Source of the DNA: Desulfatitalea alkaliphila
Lineage (GTDB): Bacteria; Desulfobacterota; Desulfobacteria; Desulfobacterales; Desulfosarcinaceae
Assembly: GCF_022968795.1 (NCBI RefSeq)
Contig: NZ_JALJRB010000017.1
Span: forward strand, 1 to 64,000
Direction of reading: 5' to 3'
Length of the DNA: 64,000 nucleotides
In this document: one piece after another, positions 8,221 to 16,330 of the stretch
Numbering within the stretch: the first letter of the stretch is position 1
How the letters are laid out: each line of letters begins with the position of its first letter
The notes under the pieces: generated by a model
The model's input: the letters and a program-made list of their open reading frames with translations, nothing else
Told to the model about the DNA's origin: nothing
Databases searched by the model: none
Position numbers and translations under genes: made by a program

Positions 8221-8711
8221 TAACCGACGCCGCCTGCTTTCAAATCAAGGGCTATTCGGCGCAGCCGTTGGGTGCTCAGACCGGGCAGCCGCACGTCGAT
8301 GGCCTGGCCCATAGTGTGGAAGCTCTTGCGCGCCACGGCGCCGCCGTTTTGGCGCAGTTGGCGATTGGTTTGGGGGGAGCGGTAGCCGGAGATCACACTG
8401 AACGGCTGGTCTGTCTGCACATTCCGTTTGATGGCGTGTAGTTGATCCAGGAGGTGCGGATCGATCTCCGAAATTGTGCCGGTGCGATGGTCCCGGAGAA
8501 CATGGTTGATGCGGGCCAAGCCGTCCGGGCAGTAATCGCCGTTTTCGAAATAACAGGTCTTGATGCGTTCCCCGGTGTGGGTGTTGTAAAAAGAGAGGGT
8601 GCGGCGTTCATCACTTGCCTGAATCGCCGCCAAGGCCGTGCGGGGCAAGATTGCTGCCGCCAGTGTGGCCATTGAAATTTTAAGAAAATCCCTTCGGTGA
8701 TATCCTTGCAT
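8166..8711 (-). CDS. YcbK/DUF882 family Tat-exported M15-like peptidase
   Basis: A 181-residue protein with a twin-arginine signal (RRDFLKIS at residues 6-13, hydrophobic stretch, cleavage near ALA) and the DUF882/peptidase M15 zinc site: SFHTMGQAIDVR (His132, Asp139) and DFVHLD (His172). Family members are thought to trim peptidoglycan peptides. In E. coli ycbB and ycbK are neighbours; here the equivalents are convergent and overlap at their 3' ends. The Tat signal fits a metalloenzyme that folds before export. Confidence 0.9.
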   Translation of the reverse strand: MQGYHRRDFLKISMATLAAAILPRTALAAIQASDERRTLSFYNTHTGERIKTCYFENGDYCPDGLARINHVLRDHRTGTISEIDPHLLDQLHAIKRNVQTDQPFSVISGYRSPQTNRQLRQNGGAVARKSFHTMGQAIDVRLPGLSTQRLRRIALDLKAGGVGYYPRSDFVHLDTGPVRSW

Positions 8712-9201
8712 GCGCTGTCATTCCCTGTTTCGGATTGCCGGTGTCCGCGTGCCTTGCGGCGGGCGACGATCCTTTCGGTTGATGGCTGGATGCAGGGTAT
8801 GCAAATTAAGTGCCGAAATAGAGAATGAAGCCCTGGTGGTTGTCGCCGATTGCCGCCTTTCCGTTGCGGAGAATGGCTATATATACATCATGCGGCGGCG
8901 TGGAGCAAGTGCCGACGCCCTTGGGCAATGGGTGCGCCCGGGGGTGGCGTGTCGTCGCGCGGATCGTTCAGCGGTCTGCGGTTACAAGAATGAAACGGTG
9001 TGTGCAATGATGTGTACTTCCGGAGGTTTGGGGGGCTGATCGGTCGAAGTCGAGAATCCAATGCCGATGAACCTCGGGGTCGTCATTCATTTGGCGGCTC
9101 TCAACGGATGCGCCGGTACCAACCGTCACGGGAGGCAGCTTGCACCACGTTGAACCGTGGATGTAAGCCGCCCCCGAAAAACGGTACGCTTGCCATTGTC
9201 C
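8712..9201. other. intergenic, 490 bp, no gene seen
   Basis: Separates the YcbK-like gene start from the end of the Hsp20 pair. It holds short frames without Shine-Dalgarno sequences or recognisable domains, one AT-rich patch at 8878-8890 and a small inverted repeat (CCACG-6 nt-CGTGG, about 9146-9161). It presumably contains the YcbK promoter and the 3' end of the hsp mRNA. I see no clear terminator. Confidence 0.5.
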
Positions 9202-9612
9202 CTATCCGGCATTGACGGTGATCGTGCGTGGTGTGGCTTTGGCCACTTTGGGCAGGTTCAATCGCAGTACGCCATCCTTGAGCTGAGCCTCGATACGGGC
9301 CTGGTCGATCACTTCCGAAAGGGTGAATTGCCGGTAGTAACGGCCGGTTTCGTATTCGGTGAAAAGCGCTTTTTCCTCCGGTCCGGCCGCTGATGGCACA
9401 TCTCCTGTGATGGTCAGGACATCGTCCCGCAGGTCGATGGTCAGCTGGTCGGGCGTAACGCCCGGCAGATCGGCCAAAAGGGTGATTTGCCGGTCGGTTT
9501 CGAAAATATCCACATCGGGCGAGAAGAGGACACCCGGCCGGGTTTGTTCGGCCGGCGCGGCGACCTCCTTCTTCTCCTGAACTTTCATTTCGTTGCTGGT
9601 GGTTTCGGTCAT
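9202..9612 (-). CDS. small heat-shock protein, Hsp20 family (second gene of pair)
   Basis: An ATP-independent chaperone that binds unfolding proteins in the cytoplasm. The 136 residues hold an alpha-crystallin domain (about 30-130: DVDIFETDRQITLLADLPGVTPDQLTIDLRDDVLTITGD) with the closing strand motif GVLRLNLPK. The N-terminus is short and charged. It lies 33 bp after the other Hsp20 gene and is co-transcribed from upstream. The C-terminal I-x-I/V anchor appears as RTITV. Confidence 0.92.
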   Translation of the reverse strand: MTETTSNEMKVQEKKEVAAPAEQTRPGVLFSPDVDIFETDRQITLLADLPGVTPDQLTIDLRDDVLTITGDVPSAAGPEEKALFTEYETGRYYRQFTLSEVIDQARIEAQLKDGVLRLNLPKVAKATPRTITVNAG

Positions 9613-9645
9613 GGCGGATTCCTCCTTTCCATCATTGACGGGGCA

Positions 9646-10107
9646 TTAGCTGCCGATGGGGATGCGACGGGGCTTGGCCGACTCGGCCTTGAGTATTTTC
9701 AGGGTAAGAATGCCGTTGGCCATGCGCGCTTCAATGCGATCGGCATCAATGTCGCCGGGCATGGCCAGCGCCCTGGAAAAGCGTCCGCCTTCGCGTTCAC
9801 GCCGGTGGTAACGGGCCGATGCATCCTCCGTCGCCAATTTGCGTTCGCCGGAGATGGTCAGATTCCTGCCTGTGGCGGTAATGTCCAGGTCATTGACGCC
9901 CACACCGGGCAGTTCCGCACGAAGGGTGTAGTGGCTGTCGCTTTCACTCACATTGATGGCCGGAAAAACACCTGCGCTCGGTGCATAGGCCGGCCGGTCG
10001 CCATAGGTTTCCATCAAACGGTCCATGTTGCGTCGCATGCGGCTCAGTTCATCAAACATGCGCAATGGACCGAAGCCGGCGGGACCAAAGAATCGGGGAC
10101 TGAACAT
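9646..10107 (-). CDS. small heat-shock protein, Hsp20 family (first gene of pair)
   Basis: A 153-residue Hsp20 with an aromatic/Gly-rich N-terminal arm (MFSPRFFGPAGFGPL), a predicted helix, and an alpha-crystallin domain ending NGILTLKILKAE plus a C-terminal RRIPI anchor. The start at 10107 is fixed by an AAGGAGG Shine-Dalgarno sequence. The frame continues upstream to 10251, but that part lies in the AT-rich promoter region. Two dissimilar sHSPs in tandem suggest hetero-oligomers or division of labour. Confidence 0.93.
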   Translation of the reverse strand: MFSPRFFGPAGFGPLRMFDELSRMRRNMDRLMETYGDRPAYAPSAGVFPAINVSESDSHYTLRAELPGVGVNDLDITATGRNLTISGERKLATEDASARYHRREREGGRFSRALAMPGDIDADRIEARMANGILTLKILKAESAKPRRIPIGS

Positions 10108-10139
10108 GATGAACCTCCTTTTTGCTGGTGGTGTTGTCG

Positions 10140-10224
10140 GCATGCAACATCGCTCGCGCTGCATGCCCTGTGACGGCATCGATGCTTGTTGCCGCAAAAT
10201 TATAAACGAATTATTTGTTGTCAA
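10140..10224 (-). promoter_or_regulatory. hsp operon upstream region with leader hairpin
   Basis: On the minus strand TTGACA (10224-10219) and TATAAT (10204-10199) are near-consensus but only 14 nt apart, so the exact promoter is uncertain. The presumed leader contains a perfect 7-bp inverted repeat (GCATGCA at 10140-10146, TGCATGC at 10160-10166) before the AAGGAGG. No CIRCE operator was found. Confidence 0.4.
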
Positions 10225-10422
10225 TACATGAATTGAAAGAATTGGTGGCATTACTAATCATTAAATAGTAACTACAGTAATTGCATCTTGGATCCATTTG
10301 CCGATTTGAAGATCCACCCACGGCTGAAGTAATATGGGCGTTACCGGTCGAACGTCGCCGCAGGATTCGGTGGGTGGTCGCTGTAGGGGGGCCCCGCGCA
10401 GTTGTGCAGAGTGCCGCAGTCC

Positions 10423-10451
10423 TTGACAATTGTTCGAATTATTAGGATAGT
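10423..10451 (+). promoter_or_regulatory. sigma70-like promoter candidate for the FHA-GAF kinase
   Basis: TTGACA at 10423-10428 and GATAGT at 10446-10451 with a 17-bp spacer, on the strand of the kinase gene that starts at 10674. This would give a leader of about 215 nt. Confidence 0.45.
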
Positions 10452-10673
10452 ATGCTCATTAAGGGTATTGTAAGAGGCTCGGCTTCACAGGATTCGCCGC
10501 GACATTATGGTTTCGTGGCGGATGGTAGGGGACCACCGGATTGAACAAGTTGACGATAACCGACTGCTCGCAGGGCTCATGGCCCTGAGCGACTCGCCTG
10601 CCGTTGGCGTTTTATCCGGCAGCTCTTTTGATCCCCATGCGGTTCAATGCATGGTCTACGCCAAGGAATCGGA

Positions 10674-12365
10674 ATGATGCGCACCGCCGCCAACAGTGTT
10701 TCGGAAGCTTATTTGATTCCCTATCCTGCGGAGTCCTTTTCAAAGCCGGTGCCGATTCAGACCGGAGAGACCACCATCGGCCGGGACGTGGCGAACTCCA
10801 TCCAGATCCTGCAGGGGTCCGTATCGCCGCGGCATGCGACCATTGCCGTTCAAGACGGGCAGTACGTCCTGACCGATCTGGAATCCCGTAACGGCACATT
10901 TCTCAACGAACAGAAGATCCGTTCGGGCGTGCTCAAACACCATGACAAGATCTCCTTCGGTGATCGCACTTTCCTTTTCCTGATGAAGGCGGATCCTGCG
11001 CGCAGCGGCCCGTTGACCGCCCTTTTTTCCCAGAACGATGCCGTCGCCATCACCGAGGACAGCGTTGAGCCGTCCGAGCTATTGGCCCAAACGGCGGCAT
11101 CGGCGGCCCTGGGGATATTTCCGCCATCCGTGGGCCTGCCGGCGGTCGAGGCCGGCGAGGCGGCCTTGGCCCACCAGCGGCTCTCCTTGCTGTATCAATT
11201 GAGCGAAAAGTTGCGTTCTACGCGGGTGACGGAAGAGATACTACAAAAGGGTCTGGAATTGATCCTGACGGCCATCCCGGCGGCTGCGCGGGGGGTGGTG
11301 ATGTTGGGCGGGCAGGCCGACGGCACCTTGAAGATCAGCGCCGTCAAGATGCGCGACCCGCAGGCCGCGGAGCGCTCCATCCCCATCAGTCGGACCATCG
11401 TGGATTGGGTGCTCAGCGAGCGGATGGTGCTGGTCAGCCAGAACTTGTCGGAGGATTCCCGGTTCCAGGACTCCGAGTCCATCCGCATCCACAACCTCAA
11501 TGCCATCCTGGTGGTGCCCTTGCTCAAGGGTGAAAAAGTGATGGGCATGCTCTATGTCGACGGCCACAACATTCTGGAGGCGTTCACCCAACAGGATGTG
11601 GCCTTCGCCGCCGCCGTGGCCAACGAGTTGGCCTTGTGCATCGAGAATATCGAATTGCAGCAGGAGTTGATCCAGAACGAGCGCATGGCCGCCATCGGTT
11701 TGATGATGACCAACCTGGCCCACAACATCAAAAACCTTCTGACCCTCAATCAGAACGCCCTGGATCTGCTGGGTCTTCAATTGCGGGACCTCGAAGACCC
11801 GCGCATTCAGAAAAGCTGGCGCTATATCACCCAGAGCTTCACCCGCATCAACAATTTGGCGGTCAACATGCTGGCCTATGCCCGCGAGCAGGAGATGGCG
11901 CCGCGTCCCACCTTGATCAACCAATTGATCCTGTCCCACCGGGAGGCTTTCGAGCAAAGCCTGGTCAACAAAGGGATCGCCCTGGAAATGCGACTTTCGC
12001 CCGACAATCCGCGCTGGTTGATGGATGGGAGCCAGTTCCAGCGGGCTTTCATCAACCTGGTGGTCAATGCCATCGATGCGGTCAAGGAGCAGCCGGGCGG
12101 GCGCATTGTGGTTTCCACTCGGATCAACGAACAGGGGTGGTTGGAGGTAAGCGTGGCCGACAACGGCACCGGCATCTCTCCCGATCACCATGCCCGCATT
12201 TTCGATCTGTTTTACAGCACCAAGGGCACGGGCGGCAGCGGCTTGGGGTTGTCCATGGTCAAGAAGTTCATGGACAAAATGGGCGGGACCATCCATTTAG
12301 CATCCGAAGTGGGCAAGGGATCGACCTTTACCTTGGCCTTCCCCGAAAAACCACCGGGAACCTGA
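10674..12365 (+). CDS. FHA-GAF sensor histidine kinase
   Basis: A 563-residue cytoplasmic kinase with no membrane segment. It has an N-terminal FHA domain (about 25-105; GRDVANSI, SPRHATI, SRNGTFLN), which binds phosphothreonine peptides, then a GAF domain (about 165-325), a dimerisation helix with the phospho-acceptor His350 in NLAHNIKNLL, and an HATPase domain with N box NLVVNAIDAV, G1 DNGTGIS and G2 GTGGSGLGLSMVKKF. The FHA input suggests cross-talk with Ser/Thr kinases. No response regulator is adjacent. AAGGA sits 6 nt before ATG 10674; an ATG three bases on is an alternative. Confidence 0.9.
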   Translation: MMRTAANSVSEAYLIPYPAESFSKPVPIQTGETTIGRDVANSIQILQGSVSPRHATIAVQDGQYVLTDLESRNGTFLNEQKIRSGVLKHHDKISFGDRTFLFLMKADPARSGPLTALFSQNDAVAITEDSVEPSELLAQTAASAALGIFPPSVGLPAVEAGEAALAHQRLSLLYQLSEKLRSTRVTEEILQKGLELILTAIPAAARGVVMLGGQADGTLKISAVKMRDPQAAERSIPISRTIVDWVLSERMVLVSQNLSEDSRFQDSESIRIHNLNAILVVPLLKGEKVMGMLYVDGHNILEAFTQQDVAFAAAVANELALCIENIELQQELIQNERMAAIGLMMTNLAHNIKNLLTLNQNALDLLGLQLRDLEDPRIQKSWRYITQSFTRINNLAVNMLAYAREQEMAPRPTLINQLILSHREAFEQSLVNKGIALEMRLSPDNPRWLMDGSQFQRAFINLVVNAIDAVKEQPGGRIVVSTRINEQGWLEVSVADNGTGISPDHHARIFDLFYSTKGTGGSGLGLSMVKKFMDKMGGTIHLASEVGKGSTFTLAFPEKPPGT

Positions 12366-12492
12366 AAAGCACCCAACGCCATAACTTCGCCGAATGTTCC
12401 ATGGTCGGCACCGGCCACCCGTATGTTCCCTTGCGGGCACGACGCGACCAGAATACGGGCACCTTTATCAAAGACCTGTCTTGGGGGCATCT

Positions 12493-13611
12493 TCAGCGAG
12501 TTGCCAAATGATCCTTGAAGGCTTCCAGGGCGGTATGGATGGGAATGGCGAAGCCCAGCCCCTCGAACTTATGGGTCAGGGATTTGAAGGTGTTGATGCC
12601 CAGTACACGGCCTTCGGCATCCACCAGGGGACCGCCGCTGTTGCCGGGATAGATCTGGGCGTTGGTTTGCAAAAAGCCTTGTTGGACACCGGAGAGAACG
12701 CCGGAAGTGACCGAGTTTTGCAGTCGCGCCGGGTTGCCGATGGCATAGACCGGATCGCCCTGGGCAACCCGCCCGGCCGCAGCGGGTTGTAGCGCCGGCG
12801 TTTGGAAGCCGTCCAGTTTCAACAAAGCCAGGTCGTGTCGGGCGCTCAGCGAAAGCAGATGGGCGTAGCGGGTGGTGCCGTCGGCCAGGGTGATGGTGAA
12901 GCGTTGGGCCAGATCGGCCAGACTGGTGTTGTAGTGATAGTCCTGGCGGCTGTCGCGAACACGCCGCTTTTCCGCCGCGAACCGCTCCTCCCGTTGTTTG
13001 AAGTCCGCTTGCCAGTTGTCGAAGCTGCGTTGCTGCGCCGCATAATCCTGCTGATAAGCCTGTCGCCGCTGGGGATGACGTTCTTGCCGGGCCGCTTCTG
13101 CCATGGCTGCCAGCCGTTGGCGCGCGGTTTGCAGTCGCTGCCGCTCGTCGTCCAGCGCACGTTCGACGGCGGCGATACGTTCATCGACCGCTTGGAACCG
13201 CGCTTGGGTTTGGCTGGTTTGGGCTTCGGTGGTTCGCAGCACGTGCTTGTTGGTCAGGATGTGCCCCGCGGTGGTGACGAAAAAACCGCTGCCGGCGCCC
13301 AATGTGCTTTGTACGGCAACGGTGGCGGCGGTGGCCGTCTCGATGGGGTTGCGGGTCGGGTAATCGATGACCAGCACCGGCCGCTGACCGCCTTCCGGTG
13401 GGGCGACCGACAGACCGGGCGTGAGGTTCTGAATCTCGCCGGGCGGATCGGCTGGGGGCGTGTCGGTGTAATACCACACGCCGTCCTTTTGATAGCGGTA
13501 GACCGGTCCGGCGGCCGCGGCCGTCCACCAGACCAACAGCCATCCGAGCACAAGGAGCAGGAGTGCCTTGCGGTAAAGGCGATGAAGGGAGGATGCCGGC
13601 GGTCGCATCAC
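12493..13611 (-). CDS. membrane-anchored trypsin-like (S1) protease with coiled-coil insertion
   Basis: A 372-residue protein with an N-terminal signal/anchor (KALLLLVLGWLLVWW), a DUF4124-like segment (VYRYQKDGVWYYTDTPP) and an S1 serine-protease domain with catalytic His123 (TNKHVL), Asp260 (ARHDLALL) and Ser325 (GNSGGP). Between His and Asp lies an extra stretch, about residues 132-225, that is highly charged, Gln/Arg/Ala-rich and predicted to be coiled coil. No PDZ domain follows, unlike DegP. A periplasmic role is likely. The ATG overlaps the iorB stop (ATGA), coupling it to the oxidoreductase genes. Confidence 0.85.
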   Translation of the reverse strand: MMRPPASSLHRLYRKALLLLVLGWLLVWWTAAAAGPVYRYQKDGVWYYTDTPPADPPGEIQNLTPGLSVAPPEGGQRPVLVIDYPTRNPIETATAATVAVQSTLGAGSGFFVTTAGHILTNKHVLRTTEAQTSQTQARFQAVDERIAAVERALDDERQRLQTARQRLAAMAEAARQERHPQRRQAYQQDYAAQQRSFDNWQADFKQREERFAAEKRRVRDSRQDYHYNTSLADLAQRFTITLADGTTRYAHLLSLSARHDLALLKLDGFQTPALQPAAAGRVAQGDPVYAIGNPARLQNSVTSGVLSGVQQGFLQTNAQIYPGNSGGPLVDAEGRVLGINTFKSLTHKFEGLGFAIPIHTALEAFKDHLATR

Positions 13612-14201
13612 ACTTTGCGCGCTGCTGCCATGCCTTTATCCAAGGCGTTGAGGTTGAGATCCACAAAGTCGGGCTTTGTTTTGGAACGAATCGCTTGCTG
13701 CACCTGTTGGGCGGTGACAGGCAGCAAGCCGGTCTGGACCAGGGCGCCCAACAAAACGACGTTGAGACTCAGGATGCTGCCCGCCGCCTTGGCCAGGGTC
13801 GCGGCATCGAAGGCGATCAATTGCCGGGTCTTGGCCCGGATGACCGTCTGCAGACGGTCCAGGTCCGGATAGGTGCCTTTGCCGATGGCGACCGTGAAGG
13901 GCGGCAGGGGTGCCAGGTTGGTGATGACCGTGGTGCCGGGGTTGCATTTGTTCAGGGCCCGCAAGGTTTCCGAAGGTTCGAAACCCAGCAGCAGATCGGC
14001 TTCGCCGTCGGCGATCAGGTTGCTGTGGGCCGGGCCGAACACGATGGCCGACTCCACCACGCCGCCCCTTTGGGCCATGCCGTGGATTTCGCTCATTTTA
14101 ACCGGTACGCCGGCCAACAAGGCCGCTTCACCTAGAATCTTGGAGGCCAGCAGGTTGCCCTGGCCCCCGACGGCAACGATGATCAGTCGAATGGTTTCCA
14201 T
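13608..14201 (-). CDS. iorB: indolepyruvate:ferredoxin oxidoreductase, beta subunit
   Basis: The gamma/beta-type subunit of a 2-oxoacid:ferredoxin oxidoreductase that oxidises aryl pyruvates to acyl-CoA with reduction of ferredoxin. The 197 residues start METIRLIIVAVGGQGNLLASKILGEAA and contain KMSEIHGMAQRGGVVES, both diagnostic of the POR-gamma fold. The AAGGATAA Shine-Dalgarno sequence overlaps the iorA stop, 7 bp upstream. An in-frame extension to 14612 exists but runs through iorA in another frame and is rejected. Confidence 0.93.
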   Translation of the reverse strand: METIRLIIVAVGGQGNLLASKILGEAALLAGVPVKMSEIHGMAQRGGVVESAIVFGPAHSNLIADGEADLLLGFEPSETLRALNKCNPGTTVITNLAPLPPFTVAIGKGTYPDLDRLQTVIRAKTRQLIAFDAATLAKAAGSILSLNVVLLGALVQTGLLPVTAQQVQQAIRSKTKPDFVDLNLNALDKGMAAARKV

Positions 14202-14208
14202 AAGCAGT

Positions 14209-16065
14209 TTATCCTTTGGCCTTGACCGGGACGATGGCGTTTTCCGGGCATATCTGGGCACAAACGGCGCAGCCGACACAGACGTTGGCGTCGATGCGCA
14301 CCTTTTCGCCTTCCAGGTAAAAGGCCGGGCAGGCCAGTTCGCTGATGCAGGTGCGATGGTTCTTGCAACGGTCGCTGACCTGGAAGGGCCGCGCCTTGAG
14401 GGTCTTGAGACTGCGGGCGTAGAGGGTGCAGATCTCCTGGGAGATGATGACCGACACCCCCTTGTGGGATAGAGCCGATTTGATCTGTTCGATGCTTTTC
14501 TGCACCTTGAACGGTTTGATGACCGTGAGGTGCTCGACGCCCACCGCGCGCACCACCGCCTCGATGGAGACGTGGTGGTAGCCTTGCATTTGAAGGGCGT
14601 CCATGTCCACACCGGGATGGGGTTGGTGCCCGGTCATGGCGGTGGTGCCGTTGTCCAGGATCACCAGGGTGAAATTGTGGTTGTTGTGCACCGCGTTGAT
14701 CAACCCGGTGATGCCCGAGTGGAAGAAGGTGGAGTCGCCGATGAAGGCCACCACCTTCTGATCGGTGGCGCGGGAGAAGCCGCAGGCCGAGCTGACCGAA
14801 GAGCCCATGCAGATGACGAAATCCCCCATGCTCAGCGGCGGCAGAAAACCGAGGGTGTAACAGCCGATGTCGGTGGGATAGATGGTGTCCATGCCCCGGG
14901 CCGCCTGTTTTATGGCATAGTAAGTGGCCCGGTGGGAGCAGCCGGCGCACAGGTTGGGCGGCCGGGCCGGCATCTCCGGCACCCCGGACAGATCGAGGCG
15001 CGTCGGCGGTGTGTAGGGCACTTCGAAATAGGCGGCCAACACGCCGCGCACCAAGGCCGGGTCGAATTCGTACAATCGGGAAAACAGCCCCTCCCCCTTG
15101 CCCTTGATGGGCAGCGTCAACCCCGCTTCCTGGGCCAGGGCCTTGACCGCCTCTTCCAGGAAGGGTTCCCCCTCCTCCGCTACCAACACCTTGTCGCACC
15201 CGGCCAGAAAAGTCTTGATTTTGGCCGCCGGCAGGGGGTTGGACATGCCGATGCGCAGTATGGCGACCTTGTCCGTCAACTCCAAATCAGCCACCGCATC
15301 GCGCACATAGTTGTAACTGACGCCGTTGCAAACCACCCCCCAGCGACCTTGGCCGGTCACCCTGTTCAAGGGGCTCTGCTCGGAGATCGCTTCGGCCTTG
15401 GCCAGGTTCTCCAGCAGCTTGACGTGCAGTTTGCGCGAGACTGCCGGTACGGTGACATAGTTGAGCGGGTCTTTTTGAAAGTGACCCTTGGTCACCGGTT
15501 TGCGCAGCAGGCCGAAATCCACGAAGGCGCTGGAGTGGTTGATGCGCGTGGTGGTGCGCAGAAGGACCGGCTCGCCCAACTGCTCGGACAGTTCGAAGGC
15601 TTGGCCGATCATCTCCTTGGCCTCCTGCACCGATGAGGGCTCCAGCATGGGAAGGCCCGCCATTTTGGCATAATAGCGGTTGTCCTGTTCGTTCTGGCTG
15701 GAGAACATGTTGGGGTCGTCGGCCGAAATCAGCACCAAACCTCCTCTGACGCCCACATAGGCCAAGGTCATCAAGGGGTCGGCCGCCACATTCACCCCTA
15801 CGTGCTTCATGATGCACAGGGTGCGCAGGCCGGCATTGGCGGCACCGGCGGCCACTTCCAAGGCCACCTTTTCATTGGTGCTGTATTCGAAATAGAGGTC
15901 GCTTTCGCGGGCAATCTGGAACAGGTTCAGGGAGATTTCCGACGACGGCGTGCCGGGGTAGGTGGTGGCAAAGGCCACACCGGCTTCCAGGGCCCCCCGG
16001 GCGATGGCTTCGTTGCCCAGCAGCAGGATGCGGGCGCCCGGATCATTTTGGAGTAGTTTGTGCAT
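14209..16065 (-). CDS. iorA: indolepyruvate:ferredoxin oxidoreductase, alpha subunit
   Basis: The catalytic subunit: 618 residues with an N-terminal pyrimidine-binding domain (GNEAIARGALEAGVAFATTYPGTPSSE), a middle domain, a TPP-binding domain (CAGCSHR, DIGCYTL, GDSTFFHSGITGLINAVHN, DNGTTAMTGHQPHPG) and a C-terminal double ferredoxin region with eight cysteines (CKNHRTC and later CVGCAVCAQICP). It serves anaerobic amino-acid or aryl-acid metabolism. ATG 16065 is preceded by AGAGGAA; the longer frame to 16158 lacks support. First gene of the iorA-iorB-protease operon. Confidence 0.95.
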   Translation of the reverse strand: MHKLLQNDPGARILLLGNEAIARGALEAGVAFATTYPGTPSSEISLNLFQIARESDLYFEYSTNEKVALEVAAGAANAGLRTLCIMKHVGVNVAADPLMTLAYVGVRGGLVLISADDPNMFSSQNEQDNRYYAKMAGLPMLEPSSVQEAKEMIGQAFELSEQLGEPVLLRTTTRINHSSAFVDFGLLRKPVTKGHFQKDPLNYVTVPAVSRKLHVKLLENLAKAEAISEQSPLNRVTGQGRWGVVCNGVSYNYVRDAVADLELTDKVAILRIGMSNPLPAAKIKTFLAGCDKVLVAEEGEPFLEEAVKALAQEAGLTLPIKGKGEGLFSRLYEFDPALVRGVLAAYFEVPYTPPTRLDLSGVPEMPARPPNLCAGCSHRATYYAIKQAARGMDTIYPTDIGCYTLGFLPPLSMGDFVICMGSSVSSACGFSRATDQKVVAFIGDSTFFHSGITGLINAVHNNHNFTLVILDNGTTAMTGHQPHPGVDMDALQMQGYHHVSIEAVVRAVGVEHLTVIKPFKVQKSIEQIKSALSHKGVSVIISQEICTLYARSLKTLKARPFQVSDRCKNHRTCISELACPAFYLEGEKVRIDANVCVGCAVCAQICPENAIVPVKAKG

Positions 16066-16194
16066 TTCGGTTCCTCTGTTGAATTGGGTCAGCGTAACGC
16101 GGCGGCGGGTCCAAAAACCCGGCACCTCACCGCCGAGACGCGGTGCCGAACATGACATGGATTGATCGATTTGTCCATAGTACGTGAAATCGAT

Positions 16195-16235
16195 AGTTTT
16201 AAGTTTTCAGTGTTAAGTACGCACCATGCAGAATT
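16195..16235 (-). repeat. AT-rich ACTTAAAA element, copy D (inverted, diverged)
   Basis: Read on the minus strand it gives a GCAGAATT-like head region (degenerate), then ACTTAACACTGAAAACTTAA and AACT. It lies in the divergent gap between iorA and the flavin oxidoreductase. Confidence 0.5.
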
Positions 16236-16256
16236 TTTTGTACGTGCTATTTTATG

Positions 16257-16287
16257 TTGACAATGAATAGTCGTCATTGTCTATAGG
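16257..16287 (+). promoter_or_regulatory. promoter with 8-bp inverted-repeat operator
   Basis: The -35 TTGACA is at 16257-16262. The -10 is TCTATA (N17 spacer) or TATAGG (N19 spacer) around 16280-16287. GACAATGA (16259-16266) and TCATTGTC (16274-16281) form a perfect 8-bp inverted repeat with a 7-bp centre. It overlaps the -35 box and fills the spacer, the expected place for a repressor such as a TetR- or MarR-type protein. The flavin oxidoreductase starts 44 bp downstream. Confidence 0.6.
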
Positions 16288-16330
16288 AAGATTCAATAGT
16301 CAAATTCATTTTTTGCTCGCAAGGAGGCCC

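Larger units (their letters stand above)
10108..10673. other. divergent intergenic region, hsp operon / histidine kinase
   Basis: 566 bp without a gene. The left half carries the Hsp20 promoter region and an AT-rich stretch (10197-10280). The right half carries the kinase promoter and a roughly 200-nt leader containing CAGGG/CCCTG and CTGCCG/CGGCAG inverted repeats. Confidence 0.55.

Noticed and set aside
12212-12490. 92-codon minus-strand frame between the kinase and the protease
   Set aside because: More than half is antisense to the kinase ATPase domain, and the remainder has no Shine-Dalgarno sequence or known motif.
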